From Cryptomeria japonica (taxonomy: Eukaryota > Streptophyta > Pinopsida > Cupressales > Cupressaceae), in contig NC_081406.1 in the NCBI RefSeq assembly GCF_030272615.1, forward strand, positions 210,774,997 to 210,838,996: 64,000 nucleotides of DNA. Reading direction: 5' to 3'. Positions 21,323-34,064 of this stretch are shown in pieces; position 1 is the stretch's first letter; each line of letters begins with the position of its first letter. The notes beneath the pieces are model-generated. The model was not told the origin of the DNA. It saw only the letters and a program-made list of their open reading frames with translations, and made no database searches. A program made the translations under genes and the position numbers.

Positions 21323-23365
21323 ATGATCAAAAAAGGACAGTAATAGACTTGTTAAAAAATATGTTAGGATTTGTGTTTGGCATCCCTTCAAGGGAGGAAG
21401 TGTTCTTAACTACTAAGGAAGAAGTTGCTGAAATATGGGGAAATAATATTGTTTCATGCAAAAGGCACATGAATGAAAATTTGTTAGAGGAGGAGAGGAA
21501 GACAGGGCTGAAGGATACTAATGTTCTAAGGGTTGATTTCAAGGAGTCACAACATGACTTGATCATCATGCTGAGCAAGGCCTTTGGTAAGACAGATTGT
21601 TGACATTTCCACCCGTGGATGTTCCAATATATGACCACTATTATGATAGGAAAATGATACTTTGACTGGGCTCAGATAATGTCAGACATTATACATAGGT
21701 AGTTAACTAAGGTACACAAAATGAAGAAATTCTTCTTTACCTCATATGTTATCTAGGTATCCATCTGAGCAGGCAAATTTCCAGGGCTATAAACAAAGGG
21801 CTACCTCAGAGACGAAGAAGGGCAGAAAAGAGTGATGGAATAATATACTCAAATCCCTCTAGGAAACGCGAAGAGACATTTCAAAAGAATAAACAATGCC
21901 TTCCTTTTCCCTGTCATCATCAAACTCATAGGTGATACAAGTTATAGAATAAGCCCAGAAGAAATGACAATAATCATAGAATGGGCATGTTGGTTCATCC
22001 AGAACCAGCGTTCCACATATATCAGAGTCAGTGGATTCACGAGGAACCCCATGTTGCTGCCTTAATACTATAATAATAGAATAATACTCTTGGAATATGT
22101 CAGGAAGATGGTTGGGATACAATCTTTGTTATCTTCAAAACATAAGGCAGGTGTGGATTTCTCTATTTTAATTGGTTACTTTTCTTGTTCCAAAATCCAA
22201 GTAGCTAAGTCGGCCAAGCAGGAGCTCCAAGATTTACATTTAAAAGAATTTGGTTATGCTTGAGAATACTGTGACCCATATGGAAAATTAAAGCATATGA
22301 TGGCTATCAACCAAGTTTGGAGGATTTTGGGCCAACCTCCAGGACACTTTTGAGGTCAGAGAGAAGAGTTATTCTAGGCTCTTTGTTCCGCAAATAAGAG
22401 GTTTTGAGATAGAGACCAATCTCCCTAAGGAATTGAGGGATGATGGTAAATTGTTTGACCCAGCATATAAGGAGAAAGGAATTGATGGAAAGCCTCTCTC
22501 TCTGATCAGATGGTCAGGGTAGGAAGATGTAAATATAGATACAATGTTTCAAATGATTATAGAGAGAACCAAACAATGTTTTAGTCTAAGGATTAGACCA
22601 AGCCCTTCAAAGGGAAAGAAAAAGGAATCAGCCTCCAAGAATCCTCAGTCAAGGGCTCATAAAGAGTATTCCCCAAGACCAGGTCTAGTTCTAGAAGGAA
22701 TACATCCATGGACCTAGATGAAGCTTCCCAACCTAAGAAAACTATTGAGGAACTTCTTAGACAAGTCAAGGAGAAGATGAGAAAGGTCAATTTGTTAAAA
22801 AGGGCTGCAAATTTTGGAATAAGGGAGGGGTTAGGAGCCATCCCACTAGTTGAGGTGCATCCTTCCAGGACAACAATTGGGAAAACATCAGGAGAAGGCA
22901 CTCAAAGGGAAGATGAGCAAGAAAGGGTGATGAAGAAATATCTCCACCCTTTCAACCCCTCCTGATACAACAACGCCATTATATGCACCAACTCCTACTT
23001 TTACTACAACATCAACGACCTTACCTCCGCTCACACAAGTGTTCACCCCTACAATAGAGAAGGTCAGTATTCATAACATTGAGTTGGATTCAGATCAAGA
23101 AGATGAGCAGCCTATGGTGCAACCGATGCAAAAAATACTGAGATGAAAAAAAAGAAGTCTACTAGTCTCAACAGACAGGCACTGATGGATCCCAAGGATA
23201 TTGATAAACAAGATTTGTCAGGGAAGCCATCGGCTGAGGAGGAAGAGAAAATGAATGACTTCGTAGATGAACAAGATGAAAGATTGATCTTAACTCCAAA
23301 AGACCAAGAGCAGTTATTAAAAGAAATAGTTGTTGGAGAAGGGATGGAAGAAACAAATAAAGGAG
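21323..23365 (+). pseudogene. LTR-borne unknown protein, middle part (5' LTR)
   Basis: This resumes after D and matches 50250-52310. Recognisable blocks are FGIPSREEVFLTTKEEVAEI, RHMNENLLEEERKTGL, SKHKAGVDFS, then a basic and Glu-rich stretch (EELLRQVKEKMRKVN) and an acidic, Pro/Thr-rich segment. Stops and frameshifts are frequent. E interrupts it at 23370 after NKGDK. No catalytic motif is visible. Confidence 0.55.
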
Positions 23366-23370
23366 ATAAA

Positions 23371-24494
23371 TGATGGACTTGAAAAGCACTAAGAGGGGGG
23401 TGAATCAGTGACACCAAAAACTAAACTACTTTAAACACTAACCGGTAGATGAACTTAACAAAGCTTTTACACACAATGCATGTAATTTAAAATGATATAA
23501 CAACATCCACAAAAAGTAAAGCATCCACCATAACACAAATGTTTATACATGGAAAACCCAAATAGGTAAAAACCACAGTGAGATGGAACTCACAAGTTAA
23601 CTATCTACAGTAATAGATAACTGACCGGTTAAGGTCTACAAAGTGCTCTACTAGGAGCAAATCTTATTAGAGCTTGATTAGAAGCTTATACCCTATTAAG
23701 AGTACTACCCTATTAGGAGTAACCTTGGTCGAGGATTTTAGAATCCAAACTAATGGATCACTTTGTTAGAGGATTTATACATTGAAGCTTGTTAGAGCTT
23801 ACACGGTTAAGGGATTTGATTCTATTGTAATGGTTAGAAAACAACAAGAATGGTTTGATCTGTTCTGATTAACACAATACTTACTTGATTAGATCCTTAT
23901 AAGTACATTCAATACCGCTCTTCAACGCACTCTACATCTTAACACTTATTGATCTTCAACAAAAACTTTCACTCTTCATGCAAACCATCATAACATAACA
24001 TAACTTAACTTCTCTCGACTTCTCTGTCAAATGATTTACTAAGATGTCTTTAAATAGACATTTAAATCTTATGTCAATCCAAGGAAATCATGACACAATT
24101 TCCTAGGTGTAGTGTATCTAGACAAGTGATCATAACTCATCAAAAAAATGACCGCCAAGTAGTCGGTGTTGGTAACTCATCACAGGAATAACCAAATATT
24201 GGTTGGAACAATCAATACCAGTTTGAATAAAACATATGAACCTTTGTCCTTGAATCTTTGCTTGATCTCCATCTTGATCTTCATCTTGATGTTGACTTAG
24301 TATAACCACAGGTTGTCCCTTATGCACATACCAATTGACACAAAGTACCGGTTAGGGATTAACCTCTAACATACTGGTTAATAGTGTAAACAATTGAAGT
24401 TACACTGGTAGTCAATATAATCATATGTGTGTGTGAGAGTGTTTCATGAATGACAACAAGTGATGAATACATTACAATCATCAACAAGCCAACA
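23371..24494 (-). mobile_element. Solo copia-type LTR E
   Basis: This 1124-bp insertion is absent from the 3' LTR of C. It is flanked by ATAAA at 23366-23370 and 24495-24499. On the minus strand it starts TGTTGGCTTG and ends with GATTCACCCCCCTC... followed by AAGTCCATCA, the same layout as the copia LTRs D and I. No internal region remains, so it is probably a recombination product of a full element. Short open frames here are not genes. Confidence 0.88.
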
Positions 24495-24499
24495 ATAAA

Positions 24500-25872
24500 G
24501 AGTTTGAAGAAGAAATAAGTGACAGGTTAGGGGAGTTGCACAAGAAACAACAGTTAAATATTGATATCACTCTTCAAACCAACCAAGTTCAATTGGGAAC
24601 ATCAACACAAGATATTCCAATCTCGGAACAAGTAGAAAGAGAGAAGGATGACGCAGAAGAGCAGTTAGACATACACATGGTGACTATAGACATTGTGCCA
24701 CATCAAGGTGACAAGGACAAGGATATGCCACAATGGCTAAACTTCACCTTTGAGAAGAAAAAGAAAGTGGCACTTCCAAGGGTCACACTACAACAAGCAA
24801 TCACCGTAGAACCGAGAAAAACAAAGAAGGCTAAAACAATTCATCATTTATTTAAAACTGGTTCTAGTGAGGTGGTTGCCGATGTTGTAGTTCCAACACA
24901 AGTTGAAGGCCACAACTCCCCCAAATACCAAGATTCACAAGTAAAATTGGGTAAAAAGACCAAATGGGGGGAGTTGGATACATTGGAGCTTGCAACTAGC
25001 ATAGTGAGGAGCTGGGTAAAAAAAGAACACATCTCCCGCTCAGAGGTCAAGGTACAGCTAGAAAAGTATAAGCAGTTGCTAGTGGAGATGAGCAAGCCCC
25101 TTGATGTACGTGTTGATGATAGCCTACCCTCAACCTCATCACTTCCAAAGGGAGACGTGAAGGCACTTATTGAGGTGAGAAAGGTGGCAGTCACTGCCAA
25201 GGCATGGATGCAGGAAAATACCTCTAAAATTAGATTTTTTTTGCAAAATACTATGGAGGTGTATAAGAAAGCTACACAATTGCAGCAGCGTTTGCTTCAT
25301 GTTCTTAGTAGTGGGAGCAGAAACTTAAAATTTTTGGTAGGCAGTGTCAAGTTTTAAATAGGGTTTTGAATCTCAGAGTGGATATCATATTCGATGAGGA
25401 CCTGTTAGGAGGGGATAGCATTGACAATTTGCAATCATATGTATACATTTTGGAGTTGAAGATTGAGATACTTCAGCAATATGGAAAAGGCATAATAGAA
25501 GCTTGTTCTCCTCTACTGGGTGTAGTAAACAAGTATGAAAGGTTTGTAGGCCAGTTATTGGGTATTTTTGGGCTCGATGTTAGTAGTGTAGGACACATGG
25601 AAGATGACAATGTACTTCGTCAATGGGATGCATTTGTAGCATAGTATCTTACAACTCTTATTGATTTTAATGTTGAGTTAATGGAAAAATATACATACTT
25701 AATAACTCAATGTCAACAAGCTTTAGAAATAATAGAGAAATTAGAAGATAGGAGTAAGAATGCAAAGGAGATTTTGAAGATGTACAAGTTCAGAATCAAG
25801 CATGTTGCAGATCCTCTTGTTGAAGCAGTTGCATGTATCATTACCAATTATAAGAGCTATAAAAAGAAGTAA
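24500..25872 (+). pseudogene. LTR-borne unknown protein, C-terminal part (5' LTR)
   Basis: This includes a 273-codon open frame (24536-25357), then 25366-25644 and 25681-25872. It is hydrophilic, with Lys/Glu-rich helices such as WLNFTFEKKKKVALPRVTLQ. The end is an alpha-helical region with LQSYVYILELKIEILQQYGK and NKYERFVGQLLGIFGL. It matches 52320-53676 of the 3' LTR. A frame change near 25260-25350 and a stop near 25645 break it. The product is unknown; a structural gag-like or accessory role is only a guess. Confidence 0.6.
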
Positions 25873-26893
25873 AAGGTAAACAGGCAGCTGCTAATGATAG
25901 CATGATATTTTTGTGGAATTTTGCATGACACCAAGATTGGGACTTCAATTGTTTCTTCAATATGTACATGGTTTATGGAACAGGTTTTGCATGATTACGA
26001 AATGTTGGCTCATGCAACACCCTTTTTGTACTACTCACCTAGTGCCAGTTTCGTAATAGTTAACTAGGGTCCAAGGTAGAGACTTGCGTGTCAACTGTGA
26101 CTCCTTGCTTTTTTAGGGCTTAAATTAGATAGGGTTATTTCCTAGAAAGTAGGACAAGAAACTGTATAAATTGGAGATTCTGGTTCATTTGTAAGGGTCC
26201 ACAAATTGATGATTTGAGGCCCCCTTAGAGATTTTAGATTATTGTTATGAATATTATTATGAATTAGAATAGTTTTGTGATACATTCTTTGAAGTTAATA
26301 CAAGAAGCAACTTATAGATTACCTGATCTATGCGTATGTGCTATTAATTTTTTCTTTGCAGTCTGGTAATATCTATTATTTGAAATCAGCAACTTGTTCT
26401 GGTCTTATGTTTTATGCCTTTATGGGTATGAGAATTACTATTGTGGTAATATTTTTTCCATGACTTTGTGAGGTTGTTGACTTTGCAGGTTTATTGGAGG
26501 TCCGTTATTGAATGCTGGTTTGAATAATATTGATGATTTTTTGGATTGTAGGGTACTAATTGAATAGTTCATTAAGTTATGATTGCATTACTTTCATTGT
26601 TATTTTCTTATTTCTCTGATTTATCTTTTGTAGTTTATTTAAAAGAGTTTTAAATCATAAAAATACAAAAAAAGTGAAGTTAGTGAAAGTTATTGGGATT
26701 CATTTTAACCAGCAGGCCCCTTAACAGGTACAACCACATCAACCATTAACTTCCCCATTACCACCAAGACCCGACTATAGAGACCTTGGATTAGTTAGTT
26801 TCTCAAAACTTATTGCTTTTTAGGAGAGATGGTGAGTGGTTACATAAACTACTTGATTGTTGGTGAGTGTGTCAAAACACCCGTCAACAAAAA

Positions 26894-26912
26894 CTAGCAC
26901 TAGAAGGAGGGC
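26894..26912 (+). other. Primer-binding site of element C
   Basis: Directly after the 5' LTR end (CAACA plus AAAAC) comes TAGCACTAGAAGGAGGGCC. From memory, Tat-lineage elements carry TGGCGCTAGAAGGAGGG here; this differs by two G-to-A changes. If that memory is right, it independently fixes 26889 as the LTR end. Confidence 0.55.
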
Positions 26913-26964
26913 CAAGATACTAATCCCCTCAATTTTCAATTACAAAGTCGCACTGTGACTTGAT

Positions 26965-28640
26965 ATGGTACTCCCAGGAGACGAACTTTTACCATTCATG
27001 CAACCCAACCTCAATTATGAACAAGACAACACCCTTTCCCGGCTATACACCCTTTCTTGGGATAGTAGAAGGAACCATAATGATTGGTTGCGAGCGCGAC
27101 AAGCCCTTGACAATGAAAGGAAAATAGGTATATGTATAGAAGAGGAGGCATAAAGAAACCCCCAACCACCTCCTCCACAACTGAGAAATTGAGGTATTAA
27201 ACTGGATCATATATCATCTTTTTCTCTAGAGAGGTTTTATAGAGTTCTTAGGAGTAACTCTTCTCCATCAGACTTAGCAGAGTTAGGACCTACAACTAGG
27301 AAGAAAAGGAATAATGTTAAAGGACAACCTTCAACATCTTCACCAATGCAGTCATCTAGACCCAACATAGAAGACCAGCTAATCCCCAGCCTCCAACCCA
27401 TCTCTACACCTTTCATAGCTCAACGTCCATCGTCACCACCTACAATGGCCTACTTCAACCAAGATCACACACCATTGGGAAATATACCTAGAGGAATACA
27501 CGACTTGCCTAGGAACCCAGATAAATTTTGTAGTAAGTTATAGTTTACAGGACCTAGGACTACAGATGAACATATTGGAGTATTTAAGGATGCAGTAGTT
27601 CATAACAACATAGAACATCAAGACGTGGTGTGTAGACTCTTCCCATATGGGGAAAATCAGTATAATTGGTACTTGAACCTACTTGCAAATTCTATCAATG
27701 GTTGGGATGTTTTGGAAAAAGGTTTTATTGATCAGTTTCGAGTATATGTTGATCCCGGAACATTGTACCATCAATTTGCCTCTCTTAAGAAGTTGTCAAA
27801 TGAGACTTTGACAACTTTTAATACCAAATTTCAAAGGGAATATAAGAGGTTACATGCTCCTTATCAAGTGGCAATGAATGTAACAATTGACTCATATTTG
27901 AGATTCATCGGCCCATGGAGTGCTATGTTTATCAAAAAGAGTGTGCTTGAAGATCAAAGGAATACCTTGGCGAAGGTTTATGCATTGGCCATCAACATGA
28001 ACCAAGAGTTGAATCAAAAACCTAGGGGGATTGGATAAAAATTTCCCATAGGAGTGAACCAAGGGATTTACAACCAACTCCCTGAGGTACCATCACCTCT
28101 ACCCAACAATGAACTCGGTGCCAATTTATGCACCTCAACCTCAGGCCAGTCAATAGTTTGTTTCTCAAGATTTAACTTGGCATAACAATACTAACGCTAC
28201 CCCTATGCAAACACAGTATGTTGGTTAGGTACTAGGGACAAATCAACAGTTTGGTAATCCCCAGATAACAAACCAAGCCCCAACTCCGATGCCTGAGAGT
28301 CAAGGGTCGCACATATCCGTTGAAGTAGAAGCATTAAAGAAAATGGATTTGACAGGTTACTTCAAATTTGAGTCAACTGAAGGTGAATCCTCCAGGAGGG
28401 TATAACCAATTCCAAACATATAATAACCAGCGAGGCTACAATAACCAAATTCAAAACCAAAGGTATAACTCCAAGCCATACAATAGACAATGGAACACAG
28501 GTCCAAACAATGGTGGGGTAAACTATGCCCATTCGGATGCAAGGGACAACCATACTAACACACAAAGTATTAACAACAATATTGCAATGTTGAAAAAGGT
28601 GAATGATGGAGATCTAGAGGAAAGTTTTTCTTCCCTCTAA
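26965..28640 (+). pseudogene. Gag of element C
   Basis: A possible start is the Met at 26965 (PGDELLPFMQP). The gag core is at about 27543-28038, with FTGPRTTDEHIGVFKDAVVH, NQYNWYLNLLANSINGWDVL, FIDQFRVYVD and HQFASLKKLSNETLTTF. The pattern W-Y-L, W, then F-x-x-F is that of the retrotransposon gag domain. A Gln/Asn-rich tail (28380-28600) follows. Stops occur at 27153, 27541 and 28038. The frame is broken by solo LTR F before its C-terminal end at about 29700-30158. Confidence 0.75.
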
Positions 28641-28713
28641 GGAGAGATGAAAGTTTCACTTTGGATTTACGTTCGAACACTTTTTGCGCATTAAATTAGA
28701 AGAGGGGGGGAAA

Positions 28714-29696
28714 TGCACTAGATTCAACCTCCAGAGAAGGAGATTGAATTCTCAGTGATATAAAAATGGTAAGTTAATCCCCTCTTCTGGAATGAGATTT
28801 GAATGGAATTGTGTACATGTAACCAAATGAAAAAGATACAAAGATCTGATTATAACTCGAGATAGAAGAATAGGATGAAGCTATGCACCTAGATCTAGCA
28901 ATAATATGTCGAGACTAAGCCACCTTGCGAATTTGAGAAAAAATTGTCTGGACTATGGCGAAAGTATACACGATCCTCCAAAAAATTTGCAAAATGAAAA
29001 GGGTTTCTTTTCCTCTACAAATGGAGTTGAAATTCAAAAGTACAGTTGCACACCTACAACCTACACATAGAAAAGAGAGGAAAAGGGGTTGGGATTGGGG
29101 GTTTGCCTTTAGGTCAAACCCCAGTTTTGGAATTAACCAAATGATGAAAGAAAGTACTTGCAAGTAAATGTAAATGAAAGACTGAAATGTAAATCACCTC
29201 AAGGGAGGTTGTGATAGAAATGTTGATAGAATTTCTTGTATGAATTTGAATGTTAGAATGAATCTCCTCTTCAATGGTTGAATAATTGACTTGAATGAAA
29301 CACCTATCCTTGAAAGGAGACTTGAGAATTCTCAATGCTAGAAAGAAATGCTTGAATTCTTAAACTTATGCCTGCCTTATCACTTATCCAAATTTTCTTC
29401 TTGTTGAACTTATGCAAATGAGAGGGCAAATGTGACTTATATACTCATCAATTAGGGCTAATTGACTGATTTTTCATCACAAGATGACACTAGGGGAGTT
29501 TTCCCACTCAATGCACAACCTCCAATGCAAATCCAGGACATGATGCAGTCCAGGCAGTGCAGAGGGCAAGAAAGATGTAGTTTTTCAGGTGATGAGCAAG
29601 TCTTTGGTCTCTGATCAGGCTTAGGGATTTGATTCACATGCATGAGAACCCTAATATGGTCAAAAATTGCAAAGGTCATAATTTTATGATACTACA
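28714..29696 (-). mobile_element. Solo LTR F related to family A
   Basis: On the minus strand it begins TGTAGTATCATAAAATTATG at 29696, like TGTAGAATCCTAAATTATAC of family A. It shares the 'ggttaattccaaaactggggtttgacc' stretch and the TATATAAG box (near 29434). The left end is uncertain, near 28714 (TGCACTAG on the plus strand), and I could not find a matching target duplication. It sits inside gag of C. Confidence 0.65.
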
Positions 29697-30158
29697 GATA
29701 CAACATCACATTCGGAAGTCAATTTTGCCCAATTGAAAAAGATCATTAGGATTCCTCAAGATGATTCTCAACCAATAGGGTGCCCTAATGAGGAACCAGA
29801 AAAGGTCAATACAACAATGTTTGTTGACACATTCCTCTACAAATAGTTTCAAGTGGAAGCGGAAGGTGAACCATATGTCTATGATGCGCAAGCTTTTCAA
29901 ACTAGGAATAACTACAACCTTAGAAGTCAAGACAAGGCACCATTGATAGAACCGCCTCCTACAAGAGGCGGATTTGTACCTCCTAATGCAAATGTAAGTA
30001 ACAATCCCCTCTCTCTACAAGATTTTCAAGGAACACATCCTAGACAAGGTCAAGGCCAAGAATATGTCGTAAAAGGGTCTTTTGACGTTACTAAGGAGAT
30101 GGAGAGGACTGCCACAACTATGTCCCTAATGGAGGTACCGAGATATTTCCCAAAATAG
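29697..30158 (+). pseudogene. Gag C-terminal end of element C
   Basis: The frame resumes after solo LTR F with VNFAQLKKIIRIPQDD, then a Pro- and Gln-rich stretch including NYNLRSQDKAPLIEPPPTRG. I see no CCHC zinc knuckle. The end, VKGSFDVTKEMERTATTMSL, leads into the protease frame. There are stops near 29849 and 30158. Confidence 0.55.
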
Positions 30159-30179
30159 AAAAAGGCTCTTCTCAAGAGG

Positions 30180-30776
30180 TTGGAACAACTGGAATCTCAG
30201 AGTAATGAGGTTAAGATGGGTGATTTAAATGAAGTCAATGCTAATATCAGTAATGATGACATTGAAAACCCACCATTTCTACTCAGTTTGAAGATATGTG
30301 GAAAGAACTTACACAACTGTTTGATAGATTTAGGCGCATTTCGAAACGTAATGCCTTACTCTATATGTCAAAAGCTCGGTCTCAACCCAGTGCGTGCAAA
30401 CAGAAAGGTGGTACAATTGGATAAGACTAATATCAATGTGATTGGGGAATTGAAAGACGTATACATCCAATTAGGTGTTGATCCGCGCATATCCTGTTAT
30501 ATCAATATACACGTAGTTTATATTCCAAAAGTATATGGGATGCTTCTCAGTAGAGATTGGTTGAAAACTTTGGGAGATTACTTCTCAATATGTTTTACAT
30601 ACTTATGGCTTCCATGGAAAGGAGTAAGTAACCAAACCCGAATTGACAGTGAGCCAAAATTGAATAAGATGGTCATAGATTACGGAGCTCCCAATGAGGT
30701 GGCATATACTAAAGTGAGTCCAAGAGTTTATAGAGTAAATAAAATTCTCACTTTCTCTGCACCTATAGTTCCCTAG
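30180..30776 (+). pseudogene. Protease of element C
   Basis: This 198-codon frame holds an aspartic protease fold: PPFLLSLKICGKNLHNCLID then LGAFRNVMPYSICQKLGL. The expected catalytic DSGA reads DLGA at residues 50-53, so the active site is damaged. Downstream IHVVYIPKVYGMLLSRDWL matches the usual second half of Tat-type proteases (LGRDWL). Confidence 0.8.
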
Positions 30777-31259
30777 CCCCACCAAGTTGTTGTGGCAAAG
30801 CATATGAGGAGAATTAAAGACTTCATTGTCAGAATGAAACAAGGGATGTGCCTGTTAAGAGATTATATCAAAATGCAAGATTTTTTACTCCCGCAATGGT
30901 GTAGGATACATCATCAAGAACATTCAGAGATATCCTATATCCCTTGCCAAAAAAAAGTTACGAATTTTATGAGCCCAGTCCCTTGTGAAGATATTGATTA
31001 TCATATCAACGTGGAAGTAATTGAAGCTCCAAACCATGCGAGAGTAATGCCCCAAAGAGTGGATGTTGTAGTAGAAACTTCCCAGCTAGAGTAGTGCAAG
31101 AAGGAGATCCTTATAGTTGAGATTGGTAAGTAATGGAATGAGGAGACTCCACCCAAGAAGGAGAACGAAGAAACTTAATCTCTCATGCAGCTCCAAGTAG
31201 AGCAGTCCACTCCTGATATGGTCAAAGTTCCCTTGGAGCATGTAAATGAACAACCTTAG
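30777..31259 (+). pseudogene. Linker between protease and RNase H-like domain (element C)
   Basis: A frame at 30792-31094 encodes RMKQGMCLLRDYIKMQDFLL, then a stretch with no domain I recognise. It lies within the polyprotein order and is probably linker. Stops are frequent to 31259. Confidence 0.4.
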
Positions 31260-31840
31260 ATGTTAGAAGACATCGAATTTAACGAACACCAACCACTTGC
31301 AGAAACTAATCCTCCTCCATTGATTATTGAACCTAAGTTGAAGGATATAAAGAAACTAAAGGATGAAATTTGGTTCCTAAAGTTTGATGGGTTTCGACCC
31401 AAGCAAGGTAGTGGAGCAGGATTTGAGTTAACCAGTCCCAAAGGGAAGACCTTTCTATCCTCCTATCGACTCCAACTACCTTGCACAAAAAACATGACTA
31501 AATATGAGGCCTTATTAAAAAGCATTTTGCCCTCCTCAGCCCACCAGAAGGAATCTCATTGGAATTGGGGGTCAAGCAGATAAGAAGTCAATATGCATGT
31601 CATGACAAAAGGTTAGCAACATACAGGAACCAAGTATGGGGATTTATTGAAGACTTTGATTCTTTTAATATCCAGTTAGTTCCCAGAGAAGTAAATAGAA
31701 TATCAGATGCACTGGTTGTAGCAGCAAGTACACTGGAACCGGTAAGTCAGTCCCCTTTGAAAATACTTTTCATAAAATTGGTTTCCACCCCCTCTATCCC
31801 CGACAATATTAAGCATTTCCAAGTCTTTGAGGATGATTAA
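31260..31840 (+). pseudogene. Additional RNase H-like domain upstream of RT (element C)
   Basis: The sequence has LKFDGFRPKQGSGAGFELTS (usual form YFDGS ... GAGAG), then MTKYEALL (usual EAEYEAL). Further on are TYRNQVWGFIEDFDSFNIQL and VPREVNRISDAL (usual IPREENKEADAL). This is the second, plant-type RNase H found in Tat-lineage elements. A frameshift near 31540-31580 divides it. Expected catalytic Glu and Asp residues are partly lost (TKYEA, ISDAL retained). It sits between protease and RT, whereas gypsy RNase H follows RT at 45166-46080. Confidence 0.75.
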
Positions 31841-31869
31841 CACATTCTATCTTTTCTTGCTAATTCTGG

Positions 31870-32472
31870 TGCTTTTGAGGAGCAGATCATGGATGAAGAG
31901 GATAGATCAAATGCTTCCAATAAAGATGGGGATGAAGAAATCATTAATTTGCCTACAAACATCATTACCAAGGGTATGGTCACTCTAGAAAGGCTTTTTG
32001 ATTCTGATCCCAGGATAAAAGAAATATTAACCACAGATCGAGATGCTAGAAAATGTGAACCACATAATATTGGTCTAGAAGGTCAAAAGAGGATAGTGTA
32101 CATTGGGAAGATTTGCACTCTCACTGAGAGGGAGAAAATTCTATAGATATTAAAACAATACATTGATGTTATAGCATGGGGATACGAAGATTTGGAAAAA
32201 AAATTGATACATCTATCATCACTCATGTTATACCTTTGAAACCCAATATAAATTCGTTCAGACAGAAGCAACGATCGTTTAATTCATTGATAGAGCCCTT
32301 GATTTTCAAGGAAGTTCAAAATTTGCTCGCTGCTAGGATTATTTTCCTAGTACGCCGCTCCACTTGGGTTGTCAACCTGGTGCCGGTAAGGAAAAAGAAT
32401 GGGTAAATTTGACTGTGTTGATTTTCGTAACCTCAATAAGGCATCCAAAAAGAAAAATTACCCACTCCCTTC
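31870..32472 (+). pseudogene. Reverse transcriptase N-terminal part (element C)
   Basis: The pre-RT segment KRIVYIGKICTLTEREKIL, then YIDVIAWGYEDL, leads into THVIPLKPNINSFRQKQRSF and FLVRRSTWVVNLVPVRKKNG. The VDFRNLNKASKKKNYPLP motif follows in a shifted frame. Element G interrupts at 32472 in the middle of the catalytic domain. The rest resumes at 45166. Confidence 0.85.
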
Positions 32473-34015
32473 TGGTGCAGGAGCACCTCATGGATAAGAT
32501 ACTAAGAGAAATAAAGGCTAAATGACACACATGAGAATGTGACATTTCAATCTATGTAATAGGGTAGTCTTGTTTGTTTGATGTTTGATTTGTCTATAAT
32601 AAACCCCACCTTATTACCCAATGACATGGATTTGGCAAGATGATAAGCCACCATGGGCATATGGGCCTAGGGGTATTTGGTTAAGTATTTTTCTAGGTGT
32701 TTATGTGTTCAATATGACTTAGGAAGGTTTAGGACATGTTGAAGCATCTCTAAGTAGGCGGATTTAACATATGTCAAAAGTTGCTCAAACTTGACAAGTT
32801 TTAATGACAACTTTCGGTTGCAAATAGAAACTTCCTTCCAACGGTCACCTCGGTTCAAAAGGTGGTTGATAACCATTGAGGAAGGTATAAAATATCACCC
32901 CCAATCATCATTGGAAGGAGAGAATGAGGAGAGAATGACTTTGTAATCTTTTGGCATCATTGAAGCAATATTTTTCTGAGAATTTCCTCCAATTCCATTA
33001 TTCTACACGATGTGTCGTACTGTACGATCATTTTGGAATTAGGAAACTATTGGGATGTGTTAGAGTGTAAATAACCTTTCCAATGCATCAAGTTTGAGGT
33101 CCTAATTCACCAAGACAAGGAAGAAACCAGCAAATTTTTAGAAGTGTTCTAGATTTGACAGTTTTACCTAGGGTTTTGCAAATAAATGACATTATCTTGT
33201 TGATCCTTCATTGGTGGTTCATGGCTTTGGATGGGATGCAAGTATGGCCAATGTATTTTAGGATTTTGAAGGTCTTTTGCAGGTTAGAACTAGTTGGAGG
33301 TGAGGGTTTGATGCATTAAGGTGGACAACTCCATGTGGCCACCATGCAAGTGTAAACAAACATGCCTCACATCAAGGGTTAAAGGTCTAATCATGGCCTA
33401 AGACTTAGGAATGGGTGTATTTTCCATGTCCTAAAAGTGTTCCTTGAGTTGGTTTGGTGAGTTAAGGTTTAGGTATTCACACTCCTTTGTAAAATAGGCC
33501 TAATTGGGCTAGTCCCCTAACCAGTACAGAGTTTGGATTCTTGTGTTCCCTACTGATAAGAACCCATACAATATGTTTTTTAACTTCTAAAAGGGTATCC
33601 AAATCTAGGATTTTTTGTCTGGTTGTTTGGAGAAATAAGGAGTTAAGTGTAGAAAACCGGTCTAACAGGTCTACTACGTTTTATAGGCATTGTTGCAGCA
33701 GTTACCCAAACTGGTAGAGAGAACTTGAATTTAATGATTAAAGGAGGTCTCCCTGACCTAGGGTATTTCAAATCAAACTTTAAATAGACATTGTTGCATT
33801 GGAGAAGGGACCAAACCATTGTGTACCATAGAGATCTTATACCAGTCAATGAAAGAGACCTTGTGCCAGTAACCTTTTGTTTAGAATAAAGGGATGTGGG
33901 ACTTTGTCAGACTGATATTCCTTAACCCCTGGGAGTGTTGTGTGATTGGTAGGGTCCTTGGTGTGTTCTTAGATTAGGGGAACCTATCCTATACCTACAC
34001 CAGGACTTTGCATCA
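32473..34015 (+). repeat. 5' LTR of chromovirus G
   Basis: This 1543-bp LTR starts TGGTGCAGGAGCACC and ends TTGCATCA. In the first 104 bases it differs from the 3' LTR at six positions. No gene is seen; the short minus-strand frame at 33643-33849 also exists in the other LTR and looks like chance. Confidence 0.9.
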
Positions 34016-34018
34016 CAT

Positions 34019-34034
34019 TGGTATCAGAGAAAAG
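34019..34034 (+). other. Primer-binding site of G
   Basis: TGGTATCAGAGAAAAGG lies three bases after the LTR end. The first eleven bases match the initiator-Met tRNA type. Confidence 0.8.
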
Positions 34035-34064
34035 GAGGAATCCTTTTGAGAAGAAGAATAGTAC

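Larger units (their letters stand above)
17584..26889 (+). repeat. Giant 5' LTR of element C, interrupted twice
   Basis: It begins TGTTATGCCCTGC and ends GTCAACA. It is collinear with 48538-54730 throughout, apart from copia remnant D (19339-21317) and solo LTR E (23371-24494). It contains a TATA box (18177-18184), GC-rich quasi-palindromes (about 17690-18960), a decayed long reading frame (19027-25872) and a 1-kb noncoding tail. The last kilobase (25880-26889) has no gene; it includes a second TATA-like site, 'ctgtataaattgg', near 26165. Confidence 0.72.

Noticed and set aside
24844-25200. A 118-codon minus-strand frame, with relatives at 50174-50515 and 52725-53009
   Set aside because: They are antisense shadows of the LTR-borne frame. 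Their apparent conservation follows from the sense strand.
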